Translations under genes and position numbers: made by a program
Notes under the pieces: model-generated
Databases searched by the model: none
What the model was told of the DNA's origin: nothing
What the model saw: the letters and a program-made list of their open reading frames with translations, nothing else
Shown here: positions 34,241 through 44,713 of the stretch, piece by piece
Layout: each line of letters begins with the position of its first letter
How positions within the stretch are numbered: position 1 is the first letter of the stretch
NCBI GenBank assembly: GCA_016795245.1
Contig: JAEUIA010000112.1
Coordinates: 37,334 to 101,333, forward strand
Direction: 5' to 3'
Length of the DNA: 64,000 nucleotides
DNA from: Planctomycetota bacterium
GTDB taxonomy: Bacteria; Planctomycetota; UBA1135; GCA-002686595

Positions 34241-36804
34241 GCCTCGATCCGAACGAGCACGTCGACGACGCCGTGTTGGAAGCGAATCTCGCGCGCTTGT
34301 TTGCCCGCGCGTACGTCGCGGTCGAACCCAGGCCTGAATTCCGGGCACACCTCGCGCAGGCTTTGAGTGCCGGCCTTGCGATTGCGTCACAGGCCACGGT
34401 CGACGTCGGGCCCCGCTCGGGTGCGACGCGCAGACGCAAGCTCTTCTACGCCGCGGCCGCCGGGCTCGTCTTCGTCCTGGGCGTGTGGTTCTTCGCACTG
34501 CGCGCGGGGCCTGGCGGCGACCTCACACCCGACGTCATCCTCGCGCGCGGGTCGGTCGCGCTGCGCGCGGGCGAACTCCGCACCTGGAGCGAACTCGCGC
34601 CCGAACGTGCGCGCCGCGGCTTGGATCTGGTGCGCGAGAGGCTCGAGGTGGCGACACCCGACGCGCACGCGCTCGAGTTGCGCCTGGGCTCCGCGGAGGG
34701 CGCGCCCGCGGGCACGATCACCGTGGGAACTGCAAGCCTCATGTGGGTGGGGCACGAGGAGCAGGGCGACTGTACGCGTTCGGCTCTCTACCGTGGTTCT
34801 GCGCGCCTCGATCGCCTGACCGACGGCGAGTTCTGGCTGTTGAGCGGTGCAGACTCGCTGGTGCTGTTGAATTCCGGCGTGCTCACGGCGCGCCTCGCGC
34901 CCGCTCCGGACGGCGTCGGCGGCTCGGAGTGTCTGTACGTGCGGCTCGAGCGCGGCGCGGCGAGCATCGGCGACGAACGCGAAACGCGCGCGCTCTCGGT
35001 CGGCGTCGAAGTCGCGCTGCGCGACGGTCGCGCGCTCACCGCGAGCACGACACTCGCTGCGCCCGGGGCGCGTACGGGGCGCACCGGAGCCTACGTACCG
35101 AGCGCGAACGAAGGTGGTGGCGACACCGCGACAGTCGAGACCAAGGCCGACGAGACAGCGCGCCTCGTGGGCACGCTCGTGGGCGCAACCGACTCCACGG
35201 TGCACGGCGATTACACCGTGACGCTCCTGCGGCGCGAGCGCTTGCCCGCGATCAGCACGCCGCGGGTGCAGCGCTTCGCGGGCGCGGACCGCTTCGTGAT
35301 CGAGGCCTTGAAACCCGGCACCTACGACATCTTCCTCGAAGGCGCGGGCTTCGCCGTGTGGCGCGCGGCGGGCATCGAATTGGCGGCGAGCGAGACGCGC
35401 GAGATCACGGTGACGCGCCAACACGGCGCCACACTCGCGGGACGCGTCGTTTCGGACGCGACCGGTGATCCGATCGCGGGTGCGGTCGTGATCGTGGAGG
35501 ACGAGATCCCCGCTCAAGTCATCGCCTTCACCGCGAACGGCAAGGACTGGAGCGCCGCGACGCAGACCGGCAGCGACGGCACGTTCCGCTTCGAGCACGT
35601 CGCGCCCGGTGCGCACACGCTGCGCGCGACCGCCGTCGGTCACGGTGCCGTGTGGACCGCGACGAGCGTCACGGAGGCGTTGCCGACCGCGGAACCGTTG
35701 GAACTGCGCCTCCCAAGGCCGGGGAGCATCACGGGGGCTGTCGCGCGCGACGACGGCAGGCCTTGGAGCGGAGCCGTCATCATCGCGTCCTACCTGCGCG
35801 CCGGCGCCGATGCCGCGCACTTCGGCTACGGCATGGCGCTCGCCGACGAGACCGGACGCTACACGATCCCCGACCTCCCGGCGGGTGAGTTCGTGCTGCT
35901 CAACGTCACCGACGCACGCGGCGGACGCGACGCGACCGGTTCGCGTCAAGTGCGCGTCGAAGCAGGCGCGGAGACGGTGGCCGACATCCCCGACCGTGCC
36001 GACGGCGCTGTGCTCGAAGGACGCGTCCTCGCGCAGGACGGCAGCGGTCTCGCCGGCCTCGCGGTCACCCTGCAACCGAGTGGAGTGCGCGGACCTTCCC
36101 AGTGGCGCTCGGAGATGACCGACGCGCGCGGAGCCTTCACCTTCCGCGGCCTGCCCCGCGGACAGTACGACGTCTTCGTCGGACACGACCTGGGCGGTGC
36201 CTTCGTCCAACAAGGCGAGATCTCGATCCCCGCCGGCGGCAAGCTCGTGCACGACCTGCACCTGGCCGACGGCCTGATCCGCGGTTCCGCCGTGCGGCGC
36301 ACGGATGGATCAGCGGTAGCCGGAGCCTTCGTGTTGCTCGAGGTGCAGCGCGGCGACACGTTCGTCTTCGCCGGACGTGGCTCCACCGATGCCGCCGGCC
36401 GCTTCAGCTTCGATCTCTTGCGACCGGCGACCTACCGCGCGTCGGTCTTCCCCTCGGAGCCAGGTCTCTCGCCCACTGTCAGCCACGACCTGTGGATCGC
36501 CCGCCCGTTCACGCCGCTCGACTGCGACTTGATCGTCGAGCGCGGCGCGGTGCTGGTCGTGCGCGTGCGCGCGGCGAACGGGACTTTCGTGCCGAACGCC
36601 GCTGTGACCTTCGTCGACGACGCGGGAGCCACGCGCCAGATGACGGCGGCCGACACCACCGACGGCAGCGGCACGCTCGTGGTCCCGTCCATTCGCGCCG
36701 GGCGCTGGCAGATCGGCGCGCAGCGCGGCGACGAACGCGCACAACTCACGCCCATCGAACTCCAGGTCGGCGAAGAGCGCGAACTGGTCCTCGAATTGCA
36801 CTGA
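34237..36804 (+). CDS. Membrane protein with carboxypeptidase-regulatory-like repeats, probable anti-sigma partner
   Basis: 855 aa from GTG at 34237, in a 4-base overlap with the sigma gene. Residues 1-68 are predicted cytoplasmic (EHVDDAVLEANLARLFARAY); one membrane segment follows at about 70-88 (LFYAAAAGLVFVLGVWFFAL). The next 220 residues have a FecR-like feel (ILARGSVALRAGELRTWSEL). After that come about five CarboxypepD_reg-type beta modules, such as GRVVSDATGDPIAGAVVIVE, TGAVARDDGRPWSGAVII and GRVLAQDGSGLAGLAVTLQP. There is no zinc anti-sigma motif. The overlap and topology suggest it holds the sigma factor and senses something outside; this is inference. Confidence 0.78.
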   Translation: MSLDPNEHVDDAVLEANLARLFARAYVAVEPRPEFRAHLAQALSAGLAIASQATVDVGPRSGATRRRKLFYAAAAGLVFVLGVWFFALRAGPGGDLTPDVILARGSVALRAGELRTWSELAPERARRGLDLVRERLEVATPDAHALELRLGSAEGAPAGTITVGTASLMWVGHEEQGDCTRSALYRGSARLDRLTDGEFWLLSGADSLVLLNSGVLTARLAPAPDGVGGSECLYVRLERGAASIGDERETRALSVGVEVALRDGRALTASTTLAAPGARTGRTGAYVPSANEGGGDTATVETKADETARLVGTLVGATDSTVHGDYTVTLLRRERLPAISTPRVQRFAGADRFVIEALKPGTYDIFLEGAGFAVWRAAGIELAASETREITVTRQHGATLAGRVVSDATGDPIAGAVVIVEDEIPAQVIAFTANGKDWSAATQTGSDGTFRFEHVAPGAHTLRATAVGHGAVWTATSVTEALPTAEPLELRLPRPGSITGAVARDDGRPWSGAVIIASYLRAGADAAHFGYGMALADETGRYTIPDLPAGEFVLLNVTDARGGRDATGSRQVRVEAGAETVADIPDRADGAVLEGRVLAQDGSGLAGLAVTLQPSGVRGPSQWRSEMTDARGAFTFRGLPRGQYDVFVGHDLGGAFVQQGEISIPAGGKLVHDLHLADGLIRGSAVRRTDGSAVAGAFVLLEVQRGDTFVFAGRGSTDAAGRFSFDLLRPATYRASVFPSEPGLSPTVSHDLWIARPFTPLDCDLIVERGAVLVVRVRAANGTFVPNAAVTFVDDAGATRQMTAADTTDGSGTLVVPSIRAGRWQIGAQRGDERAQLTPIELQVGEERELVLELH

Positions 36805-36836
36805 CGCACTCTCCAACTCCAGACTGAGATCCACAC

Positions 36837-37748
36837 ATGAAACCGCTCACGATCCTCCTCGTCTCGATCTTCGCCTCCGCCGCCACTGCGGGGCTTCTGT
36901 ATTTCGCGCTGGCCGACTCCGGCACGCGCCGGCCGGCGGCCAACGCGGCCGGACCTGATCCCGTGGTCGATCTCGCGCGCGCGGTCGAAGGTCTGCGCGC
37001 GCAACAAGCGGAGATCGAGAAGGCGCTCCAAGAGTTGCGCCTGCAGGTCGCCGCCAAGGAGAGCACGACGCGCGTGCCGGTCGGAGAGATCGACGCGGCC
37101 GTCGCGCGCGCGCTGAAAGAGCGCGCCGGAACGGGCGATGCGCTCGCGGGCGCCGAGTCGAAAGGCTCCGCCAAGGCTGCACCGAAAGGCAACGTGCGCT
37201 CTTTCTTCGACAAGCTCGCGGCGGAGGGCCTGAGCTTCGAGGACCGGCAAGCCTTGTGGCGCGAAGCCGACAAGGCCGGCGTGCTGGAGGAACTGGTCGC
37301 GCTGTACGAGCAGTACGCCAAGGATTTCCCCAACGATCCGACGGCGCAAGTCGCGCTCGGCAACGCCTACCTGCAGCAGGTCTTCAAGGTCGGCGGCGGT
37401 CCCGAAGCCGGACGCTTCGCGACCAAGGCCGACCAGGCTTTCGACCGCGCCCTGACGCTCGATGACCACAACTGGCAGGCACGCTTCAGCAAGGCCGTCA
37501 GCCTCTCGAACTGGCCGGCGTTCCTGGGCAAGCAACAGTCCGCGATCGAGAACTTCGAAGTGCTCGTGAAGCAACAAGCCGGCCAGCCCGTGCGGCCGGA
37601 GTTCGCGCAGACGCACTTGATCCTCGGCAATATGTACGTGAGCACCGGCGAGAAGGCCAAGGCGTTGGCGGCCTACCAACAGGGCCTGGCGGTCTTTCCG
37701 AACGACGCCGCGCTGCGCGAGAAGATCGCCGGCCTGCAAGGCCAGTGA
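36837..37748 (+). CDS. Membrane-anchored or secreted TPR protein
   Basis: 303 aa. An N-terminal hydrophobic segment (LTILLVSIFASAATAGLLYFAL) serves as signal anchor. A coiled-coil helix follows at about 43-75 (VDLARAVEGLRAQQAEIEKA). The C-terminal 170 residues contain TPR-type helices: LEELVALYEQYAKDFPNDPT, AQVALGNAYLQQVF, THLILGNMYVSTGEKAKALA and AYQQGLAVFPNDAALREKIA. It begins 32 bp after the anti-sigma-like gene and probably belongs to the same transcript. Partners unknown. Confidence 0.85.
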   Translation: MKPLTILLVSIFASAATAGLLYFALADSGTRRPAANAAGPDPVVDLARAVEGLRAQQAEIEKALQELRLQVAAKESTTRVPVGEIDAAVARALKERAGTGDALAGAESKGSAKAAPKGNVRSFFDKLAAEGLSFEDRQALWREADKAGVLEELVALYEQYAKDFPNDPTAQVALGNAYLQQVFKVGGGPEAGRFATKADQAFDRALTLDDHNWQARFSKAVSLSNWPAFLGKQQSAIENFEVLVKQQAGQPVRPEFAQTHLILGNMYVSTGEKAKALAAYQQGLAVFPNDAALREKIAGLQGQ

Positions 37749-37805
37749 ACTGATCGCGCGGTTCGGGCGTTGACGCCCGCGCCGCCGTGTGTTGCCGTGC
37801 GCGTC

Positions 37806-40800
37806 ATGCAGCCCGGCGACACGGAGACCGCGGATGAACGCGTGCGCACGGCACGCGGGCCGCTCGCCCTCGAGGCGCTCTTGCGCGCCGATTTCGAGAG
37901 CGACCGCGCGCGCGTGCGCGCCGACATCCGCTTGCTCGGCGCCCCGCTCGTGATCGTCGTGCCGTCCACGAGCCTGCGCATCCACCTGAATCGACGGCTG
38001 GTCGAATGGTCGGGCGGCCCCTGCGCGGGCGTCGAGGTCGTCACGCTGGCGCTCGCCGCGCGCAAGGTCTGCGCCGCCGCCGGCATCGAGCCGCCGCGCG
38101 GCACGCTCTTGTTCGAGCCGCTCGTGCAAGAGTGCGTGCGCGACAATGCGGTCTTGTGGCGTGAGATTGCTGCGTTCGAAGACGCCACGCGCGCGGTGAG
38201 CGCGACGTTGCGCGATTTGTACGACGCGGGCTTCGAACCTGCACACGCAGCGGCCGCACACGAACTCCTGGCCGATCCCGCGACCACGGCCAACACCACG
38301 GAGGAGCGTGCGCGCGCGGCGGCCCTCGTCGATCTGGCGGTGGTCGTCGCCGAGCGCGCGCGCGCGGTCGGGCTCGCTCTGGGGCACGAAACCCCGCGCC
38401 TCGCCGCGGAACAGTTGCAACAGAACCCGGCCTTGCTGCGGTCGCGTGCTGTTTGGATCTACGGTTTCGCGGACGCTACCGGCGCGGGACTCGACTTCTT
38501 TTCCGCCTTGTTCGCGCGCGCTGACGCCCGCATCTACTACGACGCGCTCGCTGACGCCGAATTCGGCACTCCTCTCCGCACACGACTCGGCCTGAACGTG
38601 CGCCGAACTCCCGTCGCTGCTCCTCCCGTGGCGGTCGGCCTCGTGCGAGCCGCCGGCATCGACGCCGAGGTTCGCGCGGTGGCGAACCGGATTCGGACCG
38701 CGCTCGACGCGGGAGCCGTGCCCGAGACGATCGCGGTCGTGGCCCGCGACGTGACGCCCTACCGCGCCGCTTTGCGCAGACACCTCGGGCGCCTGGGAAT
38801 CCCATTCTCGAGCCTCGCCGTCCTGGGGTCGGACGGGCCGGCTGAGCGTCGTGCGCGCGCGCTCGCCGTGTTGCTCGAGTTGCGCGCGGAGTGTCCGCTC
38901 GAACGCTGGCTCGACGCTCGCGAGCGTGCGCTGGGTCTGACGCAGGAGCACGAACGCAACGCCGGCTTGCGCGCACTCGGTGTCGCGCGCGTGGGCGAAC
39001 TGGCCGCGCTCGACCTGGCCGTGCGCCTCTTCGGCCAGGACCATCTCAAACTCCCTCTGCGCACGGCGACTGCCGAGATCACGGACGACGACGACGCAAT
39101 TGACGACGATCAAGCGGCTCTGAACGCGGACGACAGCGACGACGATCCGGTTCTTGGCAGCACGCGGCCCCTGCAGCGTCGCACCGTCCCAGCGGCAGCG
39201 CTCTCGCTCGAGATCGATTCCGCGCGAGCGACGTGCAGCGTCCTGGAAGCAGAAGTGGGCGCGGCCACGATCGCGGCCCACAGCGCGCGCTTCTCGACTT
39301 TCCTCGAGAACACATTGGGTTGGAAGGCGGACACGCCTGGACGATCGGTTCTGGAGCGTGCACTGGCTGCGCTCTTGGCCGACATTCCCTGTCATCTGGA
39401 ACTGGAGGCGACGACGTTCCAGGCCCTGATGGCGCGCGCGCTCACGGCCGCGATCGCTCCCGTGTTCGGTGGCGAGGGAGGTGGAGTCGCGATCCTCGAC
39501 GTGACGGAAGCACGCGGGCGGACCTTCGACGATCTGTACGTCCTGGGTCTCGCGCGTGGACGCTTTCCGCGCGTGGTGCGCGAAGATCCCCTGCTCGGCG
39601 ACGGACTGCGGCGCCAACTGGCCGCGCTGTTCCCCGATCTGGTGCCGAAGAGCGTCGGTCGCGACGAGGAACGCGTCTTGTTCGAGGCGCTGGTGCGGGC
39701 CGCGCGGGCCGTGCAACTCTCGTGGTCGAGTTTCGACGAGCAGGGCAAGCCGTTGTTGCCGTCCGCGCTGTTGGAGCACGTCGCCACGCCGGCCGCGATC
39801 GACTCGGCCGAGATCGCCGCCGATCCAGCGGGCGTGCGGGCTGCGCAAGAGGCTGGAGTGAAACCTGCGCACGAACACGCCACCCTGGGGGGGCTCGTCG
39901 GCGGCAAGCCGCTGTTCGACGCGCTGGCCGGGCTGGCGCTGGAAGAAACGCGCGCCGAACTTCAGCTCAGCGTCGACGTCGTGCCTGCACTGGCCGCCGC
40001 GCGCAGCAACATTCTGCGTGAATTCGAACCTACGTTCGCCGAGCTGCCGCAGCTCGGTCCGTACTTCGGTTACGTCGGAGCCGTCGCGCGCGACGACAAG
40101 TTGCGCCAGGGACGTCTGTACGTCACTCATCTCGAAGCGCTGGCGGGTTGCGGCTGGCAGGCATTCTTGCGCCACGTCCTGGGCCTCGAACCACCGCTCG
40201 ATCCGGCGGCGGAACTGCCGGACCTCGAACCGCGCATCGTCGGCAACGTGGTGCACGACGTGTTGCACAAGGTCATCGGTACGAGACCTGCTCACGTCGC
40301 CTGGCCCACGGACGACAAGCTCGTTCCCATGGTGCGTGGCGCCGCGCGCGTAGCACTGATCGAACGCGGCATCTTGCTGAGCGGCTTCGAAGCGCTCGTC
40401 GCGGCCCGAGCGCAGCCCATGATCGCAGTGGCGCGTGCGCTCGACATGCGCGAGGGGGAAGCCTCCGGTGCAGCGACGGTCAGTGAGTTCGCCGACAAGA
40501 TTTCGCTCGCCGCGGGACTGCACGGCGAGCGCGAGTTGCATTTCCGTGCGGACCGCGTCGACCAGTTGAAGGAGGGCGCGCGCTACACCGACTACAAGAC
40601 CGGCGCTCCGCTCAGCGATGCCGTGAAGGCGGAGACGCACTTGAAGCGCCACCTCACCGGGATCGCAACCGGACGGAAACTGCAGGCGCAGACCTACGCT
40701 CAAGCGGCGGGTCCGGGCGGCGTGGGTCGGTACTTGCACCTGGGAGAATCGCTGGATGAAACACACCGGGTCTTCGCGATCTCGCACGGAGATCCACAGG

Positions 40801-41114
40801 CGCGCGAACTCTTCGACGACGCGCTCGAGACGCTGCTCGGCGCTTGGGACATGGGTGCCTTCCTGCCGCGCATCTTGCAGCCCGATCGCGCGCGTGAGAA
40901 TCCGCTGTGCAGCAGGTGCGAGGTCAAGATCGCGTGTTTGCGCGGTGACAGCACGGCTCATCGGCGTCTGGCGGCGTTCGCCGTCGCGGCGCCTGACGCC
41001 GAAGCTGTGGACCGAAGCGCTGCGCGCGCGCTGTGGTCCTTGGCACAAAGGGCTCCGTCCAAGCCGCTAGACGACACACCGGCGCCGAAATCGCGGCGCA
41101 AGAAGGCTCCATGA
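37806..41114 (+). CDS. addB: AddB-like ATP-dependent nuclease subunit
   Basis: 1102 aa from ATG at 37806; the frame is open to a TTG at 37770. The N-terminal part resembles an inactivated helicase domain with a P-loop-less start (LVIVVPSTSLRIHLNRRLV), as in AddB. The C-terminus is a PD-(D/E)XK RecB-type nuclease with D916/D919 and T928-D-Y-K931-T. Four cysteines (C782, then C1035, C1038 and C1044 as CxxCx5C) match the iron-sulfur cluster that braces this domain in AddB. It processes double-strand breaks for RecA together with AddA. The stop overlaps the addA start (ATGA). Low sequence conservation is normal for AddB, so the symbol rests on motifs plus context. Confidence 0.85.
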   Translation: MQPGDTETADERVRTARGPLALEALLRADFESDRARVRADIRLLGAPLVIVVPSTSLRIHLNRRLVEWSGGPCAGVEVVTLALAARKVCAAAGIEPPRGTLLFEPLVQECVRDNAVLWREIAAFEDATRAVSATLRDLYDAGFEPAHAAAAHELLADPATTANTTEERARAAALVDLAVVVAERARAVGLALGHETPRLAAEQLQQNPALLRSRAVWIYGFADATGAGLDFFSALFARADARIYYDALADAEFGTPLRTRLGLNVRRTPVAAPPVAVGLVRAAGIDAEVRAVANRIRTALDAGAVPETIAVVARDVTPYRAALRRHLGRLGIPFSSLAVLGSDGPAERRARALAVLLELRAECPLERWLDARERALGLTQEHERNAGLRALGVARVGELAALDLAVRLFGQDHLKLPLRTATAEITDDDDAIDDDQAALNADDSDDDPVLGSTRPLQRRTVPAAALSLEIDSARATCSVLEAEVGAATIAAHSARFSTFLENTLGWKADTPGRSVLERALAALLADIPCHLELEATTFQALMARALTAAIAPVFGGEGGGVAILDVTEARGRTFDDLYVLGLARGRFPRVVREDPLLGDGLRRQLAALFPDLVPKSVGRDEERVLFEALVRAARAVQLSWSSFDEQGKPLLPSALLEHVATPAAIDSAEIAADPAGVRAAQEAGVKPAHEHATLGGLVGGKPLFDALAGLALEETRAELQLSVDVVPALAAARSNILREFEPTFAELPQLGPYFGYVGAVARDDKLRQGRLYVTHLEALAGCGWQAFLRHVLGLEPPLDPAAELPDLEPRIVGNVVHDVLHKVIGTRPAHVAWPTDDKLVPMVRGAARVALIERGILLSGFEALVAARAQPMIAVARALDMREGEASGAATVSEFADKISLAAGLHGERELHFRADRVDQLKEGARYTDYKTGAPLSDAVKAETHLKRHLTGIATGRKLQAQTYAQAAGPGGVGRYLHLGESLDETHRVFAISHGDPQARELFDDALETLLGAWDMGAFLPRILQPDRARENPLCSRCEVKIACLRGDSTAHRRLAAFAVAAPDAEAVDRSAARALWSLAQRAPSKPLDDTPAPKSRRKKAP

Positions 41115-44100
41115 GCGGCTTCGACCAAGAGACACTGCGCGCTCTGGATCGCGAGGCACGCAAGACTGTGCGCACCCGCTTCGACGGTCCGATCGTATTG
41201 GAAGCCGGCGCGGGCACGGGCAAGACGACGACGCTCGTGGCGCGCGTCATCGCCTGGCTGATCGACCGCGGCTTCGATGAAGCGCGGCGCGAACTCGGGA
41301 GCGAGGTCGAGGCCGAGCGCGTCGCCGCTCGCGCGCTCGACGGCGTGCTCGCGATCACGTTCACCGAAGCGGCTGCAGCCGACATGGATGCCAAGCTGCG
41401 CGCGGCGCTGTGCTGCGTCGAGAAAGGCGACTTGCCGAAAGGCATGGAGGAACATCGCTTCGGATGTTCCGAGGGCGAGCGTCTGCAGCGCGCGACCCTG
41501 CTCCGACGCGCCCTCGATCGTCCGTTGGCCCGCACGATCCACGGGTTCTGCCGCAACTTGCTCTCCGATCATGCGCTCCTCGCCGGGCTGCACCCCGACT
41601 TCGAAGTCGACATCGAAGGCCGTACCGTGCGCGAGCTGGTGCGCGCTGCGGTCGCGCAGGACTTGACGGCGCGCTTGAAGGCCGGGACCGATGCGGATTG
41701 GTTCACCCTCGCGCAGCGCAAGATCGGGCCGCTCCTGGTCGAGGACGCGCTCGTGCGTCTGGTCCTCGGAGGCCACCGCGCTCTCGACCTCGCCGCCGAG
41801 TCGTTTTCTCCGGGCGTTCTCTCGAACCTGACCCGTGATCTGTACGTGTCGATCAACGCCTTCCTGACGCGCTGCGAAGCGCCGCTGCGCACGGCCGGCG
41901 GCCGCACGCCCTTGTGCGGCGAACTCGTGGACGTGCTGGCCGAGATCCGCGAGTCGTTGCAGGTTGCGAGCGACGATCCCGCAGTCGTGTTCGAACGTGC
42001 GCAGTTCATCAAGCAGAAGCTGCGCAAGGGACTGCGCGAGAAGCTCGACGATTGGGCCTGCGGCAAGTTCGGAAAGGCCATGGATGCGATCGAGACGGAC
42101 CATCCCGTCTTGAGGGAGCAGAGCGCCGACCTGCAACCACGCATCAACGCCTACATGCGCCTCGATCCTGTGCTTGAGAGCGCGGGCCGCCGCGTTCTCT
42201 CGCGGATCTTGCTCGCAGTGCGCCAGGCTCTCGTGCGCCGCGGAGTCGAATCGGCCGGCGACCTGCTGCGCGACGCCCGCGACCTGCTCCAGGGTCGACC
42301 TGCTCTGTGCGTGCGCTTGCGCGCGGGACTGAAGCAAGTCCTCGTCGACGAATTCCAGGACACCGATCCGCTGCAGTGCGAGATCGTCGTCGCGTTGAGC
42401 CTCGATCCCGCACACGGACGGCGGCCCGGGCTCTTGATCGTCGGCGACCCCAAACAGTCGATCTACGGCTTCCGCAGCGCCGACTTGCGTGCCTACGAGA
42501 AGTTCGTCGCGGACGCCGTCGCCGCCGGCGGCGCGAAGTTCGAACTGAGCGTCAACTACCGCTCCAAGCCCGAGATCCTGGCGCGCGTCGCGCAAGTGAT
42601 CGAGCCCGTGATGATCGCCGAGCCCGGCGTGCAGCCGCCCTTCCAGCCGCTCGTGGCCCATCACACGGAAGCCGGAGGAATCCTCGAGCATTGGCACGTC
42701 GCATCCCCCGACATGCACGTCAATGGCCGCGGACGCGCAGGCGCTGCCGAGGCGCGCATCGAAGCGCAGTTCCTCGCGACGGAATTGATCGCCGCCGGCG
42801 CGCGCGGGGTCGACTGGCGCGACATCGGCATTCTCATGCGCACCTCCAGCGGCCTCGACATCTTGCTCGAAGCCTTGCGCAGTGCGGGCGTGCCCTTCGA
42901 CGTCGTCGGCGACAAGAACTACTACCGTCGCCGCGAAGTTCAGGACACAGCGGCCTTGATCACGTGCATCGTCGATCCCACCGATCACATCGCGCTGGTC
43001 GCCTGCTTGCGCTCGCCGCTCGTCGGGGTACCAGATGCGTTGTGGATTCCGCTGTGGAACCAGCGCTTCCCCGAGGTCGCCGGCGAGATCGATGCGCGCC
43101 GACCCGAGACGTTGCTCGCGGCGCGAGCCGTCGTGGCTCGAGCATTGAAGCTCATGCCGCGCGATGTGCCGCATCTAGACCGCATCGCCGGGTTCGAGCA
43201 CGCTCTGGATCACGCGCTCGAGTCGTTGGCGCAGTTGCGCAAGAGCTTCAGAACGGAGGCGACCGACACGTTCTTGGAACGACTGCGACTCCTGTTCCTG
43301 CCCGAAGCCACTGCTGCGGCGCGATTCCAAGGCCTCTATCGCGTGGCCAACCTGGCGCGCTTCTTCCACGAGGTCGGTGTCGAACTCGAGCACAACGGCG
43401 GCGACACCCAGCGCCTGTTGCGATTCCTGCGCGAAGCCATCGCGGATGCACAGGACGCGGCCGAAGCGAAGCCGCGCGACACTTCGGCCAGCGCCGTGCA
43501 GATCCAGACCATTCACAAGTCCAAAGGTCTGGACTACCGCGAGGTCTTCGTCATCGGACTGCACCGCACGACGAACCGAACGCAGACCTCGCGTGAAACG
43601 ACTGCGATCGAGGGCTCCGCACGCGTCTTGTTCGGCGCGCCCAATCCGGCGTGGCTCCTGGCCGAGGCGCACAATCAGAGGCGCGAAGCGGCTGAGACCG
43701 TGCGCCTCTTGTACGTCGCCATGACGCGCGCCAAGCAGCGCCTCGTCTTGTCAGGTTCGCTGCCGAAGAAGCCGGCCGTCACGAGCCTGAACGACAACCC
43801 TCCGCCGCACATGCTCGCGTTGCTCGAGGGTTCCATCAGCGAGGGACGCGCGTACCTCGAAGGCGACCTGAGCCGGGACGAGACGGAGAGAACGATCGGT
43901 CTGGTGCGCTACAAGCGCGTGACTGCGGCCGCAGAGACTCGGAACGCCGCTGCACCTGATGTCGACCTGGCGCGCTGGGTCGAACGTGCACGTCGCGACA
44001 CGGCGCGCCTCCGAGACTTGCGGCGCAGCGCGGCTCTGCGCCAGGCCGAACCCACGGAACGCCGCATGAGCGCCGTACTGCCCGCGCTGACTACGGATCC

Positions 44101-44713
44101 TGAACACGCGGCGGCCGCGCGACCCGCACCCACCGCCGCTTCACTCGCCGGGACGGCAGTGCACGCGGCGCTGGAGGACCTGCGGCTCGAGAACGTGCGG
44201 TCCACGGCGGAGTTGGAGGCCGAAGCCGACCGCCTGCGGGCGACGCTCGCGGAACGGGTCGCTGTCGCCGCCGGTGGTCGCGTGGATGTCGCTGCGGCCG
44301 TGCGCTCGGCTGCAGTGGAACGCGCGCAAGTCGTGTTCGACACGCTGCGCGCGAGTGCCTTGTGGGTACGTCTTGCACAGATCGCCCCGCATGTCGTCGC
44401 GCGCGAGTTGCCGCTGCTCTCGCGCTCGAACGGCGCGGGCGGTGCCGTCTGCACGGCGACCGGGTCCGTCGACCTCGTGTACCGCGATCCAGAGAGCGGC
44501 GAGATCGTCGTCGTCGACTACAAGACCGACGCCGTCACGGACGCAACCGGAGCGCGACGAAATGCCGCGCATCACCGGCCACAGATCGACGCCTACCGCA
44601 CGACTTTGCAGGGCGCGCTGAACCTGCCGCGCGCACCGCGTGCCGAGCTGTGGTTCTTGGCGGCGGGCGAGGTCGTCGTGATCGACGCGAATCCGGCGGT
44701 GCGCAACCCGTGA
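41111..44713 (+). CDS. addA: AddA-like UvrD-family helicase/nuclease
   Basis: 1200 aa from ATG at 41111. Superfamily 1 helicase motifs appear in order: Walker A AGAGTGKTT (32-40), LAITFTEAAAADM (Ia), RTIHGFCRNLL, Walker B LVDEFQD (411-417), VGDPKQSIYGFR (III), NYRSKPEI (IV), IQTIHKSKGLDY (V) and LLYVAMTRAKQRL (VI). A RecB-type nuclease follows, with D1121 and D1136-Y-K1138. This is the AddA architecture: motor plus nuclease in one chain. With AddB it resects broken DNA ends until a recombination hotspot is met. Coupling to addB by a 4-base overlap supports a stoichiometric complex. Confidence 0.93.
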   Translation: MSGFDQETLRALDREARKTVRTRFDGPIVLEAGAGTGKTTTLVARVIAWLIDRGFDEARRELGSEVEAERVAARALDGVLAITFTEAAAADMDAKLRAALCCVEKGDLPKGMEEHRFGCSEGERLQRATLLRRALDRPLARTIHGFCRNLLSDHALLAGLHPDFEVDIEGRTVRELVRAAVAQDLTARLKAGTDADWFTLAQRKIGPLLVEDALVRLVLGGHRALDLAAESFSPGVLSNLTRDLYVSINAFLTRCEAPLRTAGGRTPLCGELVDVLAEIRESLQVASDDPAVVFERAQFIKQKLRKGLREKLDDWACGKFGKAMDAIETDHPVLREQSADLQPRINAYMRLDPVLESAGRRVLSRILLAVRQALVRRGVESAGDLLRDARDLLQGRPALCVRLRAGLKQVLVDEFQDTDPLQCEIVVALSLDPAHGRRPGLLIVGDPKQSIYGFRSADLRAYEKFVADAVAAGGAKFELSVNYRSKPEILARVAQVIEPVMIAEPGVQPPFQPLVAHHTEAGGILEHWHVASPDMHVNGRGRAGAAEARIEAQFLATELIAAGARGVDWRDIGILMRTSSGLDILLEALRSAGVPFDVVGDKNYYRRREVQDTAALITCIVDPTDHIALVACLRSPLVGVPDALWIPLWNQRFPEVAGEIDARRPETLLAARAVVARALKLMPRDVPHLDRIAGFEHALDHALESLAQLRKSFRTEATDTFLERLRLLFLPEATAAARFQGLYRVANLARFFHEVGVELEHNGGDTQRLLRFLREAIADAQDAAEAKPRDTSASAVQIQTIHKSKGLDYREVFVIGLHRTTNRTQTSRETTAIEGSARVLFGAPNPAWLLAEAHNQRREAAETVRLLYVAMTRAKQRLVLSGSLPKKPAVTSLNDNPPPHMLALLEGSISEGRAYLEGDLSRDETERTIGLVRYKRVTAAAETRNAAAPDVDLARWVERARRDTARLRDLRRSAALRQAEPTERRMSAVLPALTTDPEHAAAARPAPTAASLAGTAVHAALEDLRLENVRSTAELEAEADRLRATLAERVAVAAGGRVDVAAAVRSAAVERAQVVFDTLRASALWVRLAQIAPHVVARELPLLSRSNGAGGAVCTATGSVDLVYRDPESGEIVVVDYKTDAVTDATGARRNAAHHRPQIDAYRTTLQGALNLPRAPRAELWFLAAGEVVVIDANPAVRNP

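Noticed and set aside
36432..41048. A 1538-codon open frame on the minus strand
   Set aside because: It runs antisense through the anti-sigma-like, TPR and addB genes, which have clear domains; its composition is Arg/Ala/Gln shadow sequence.
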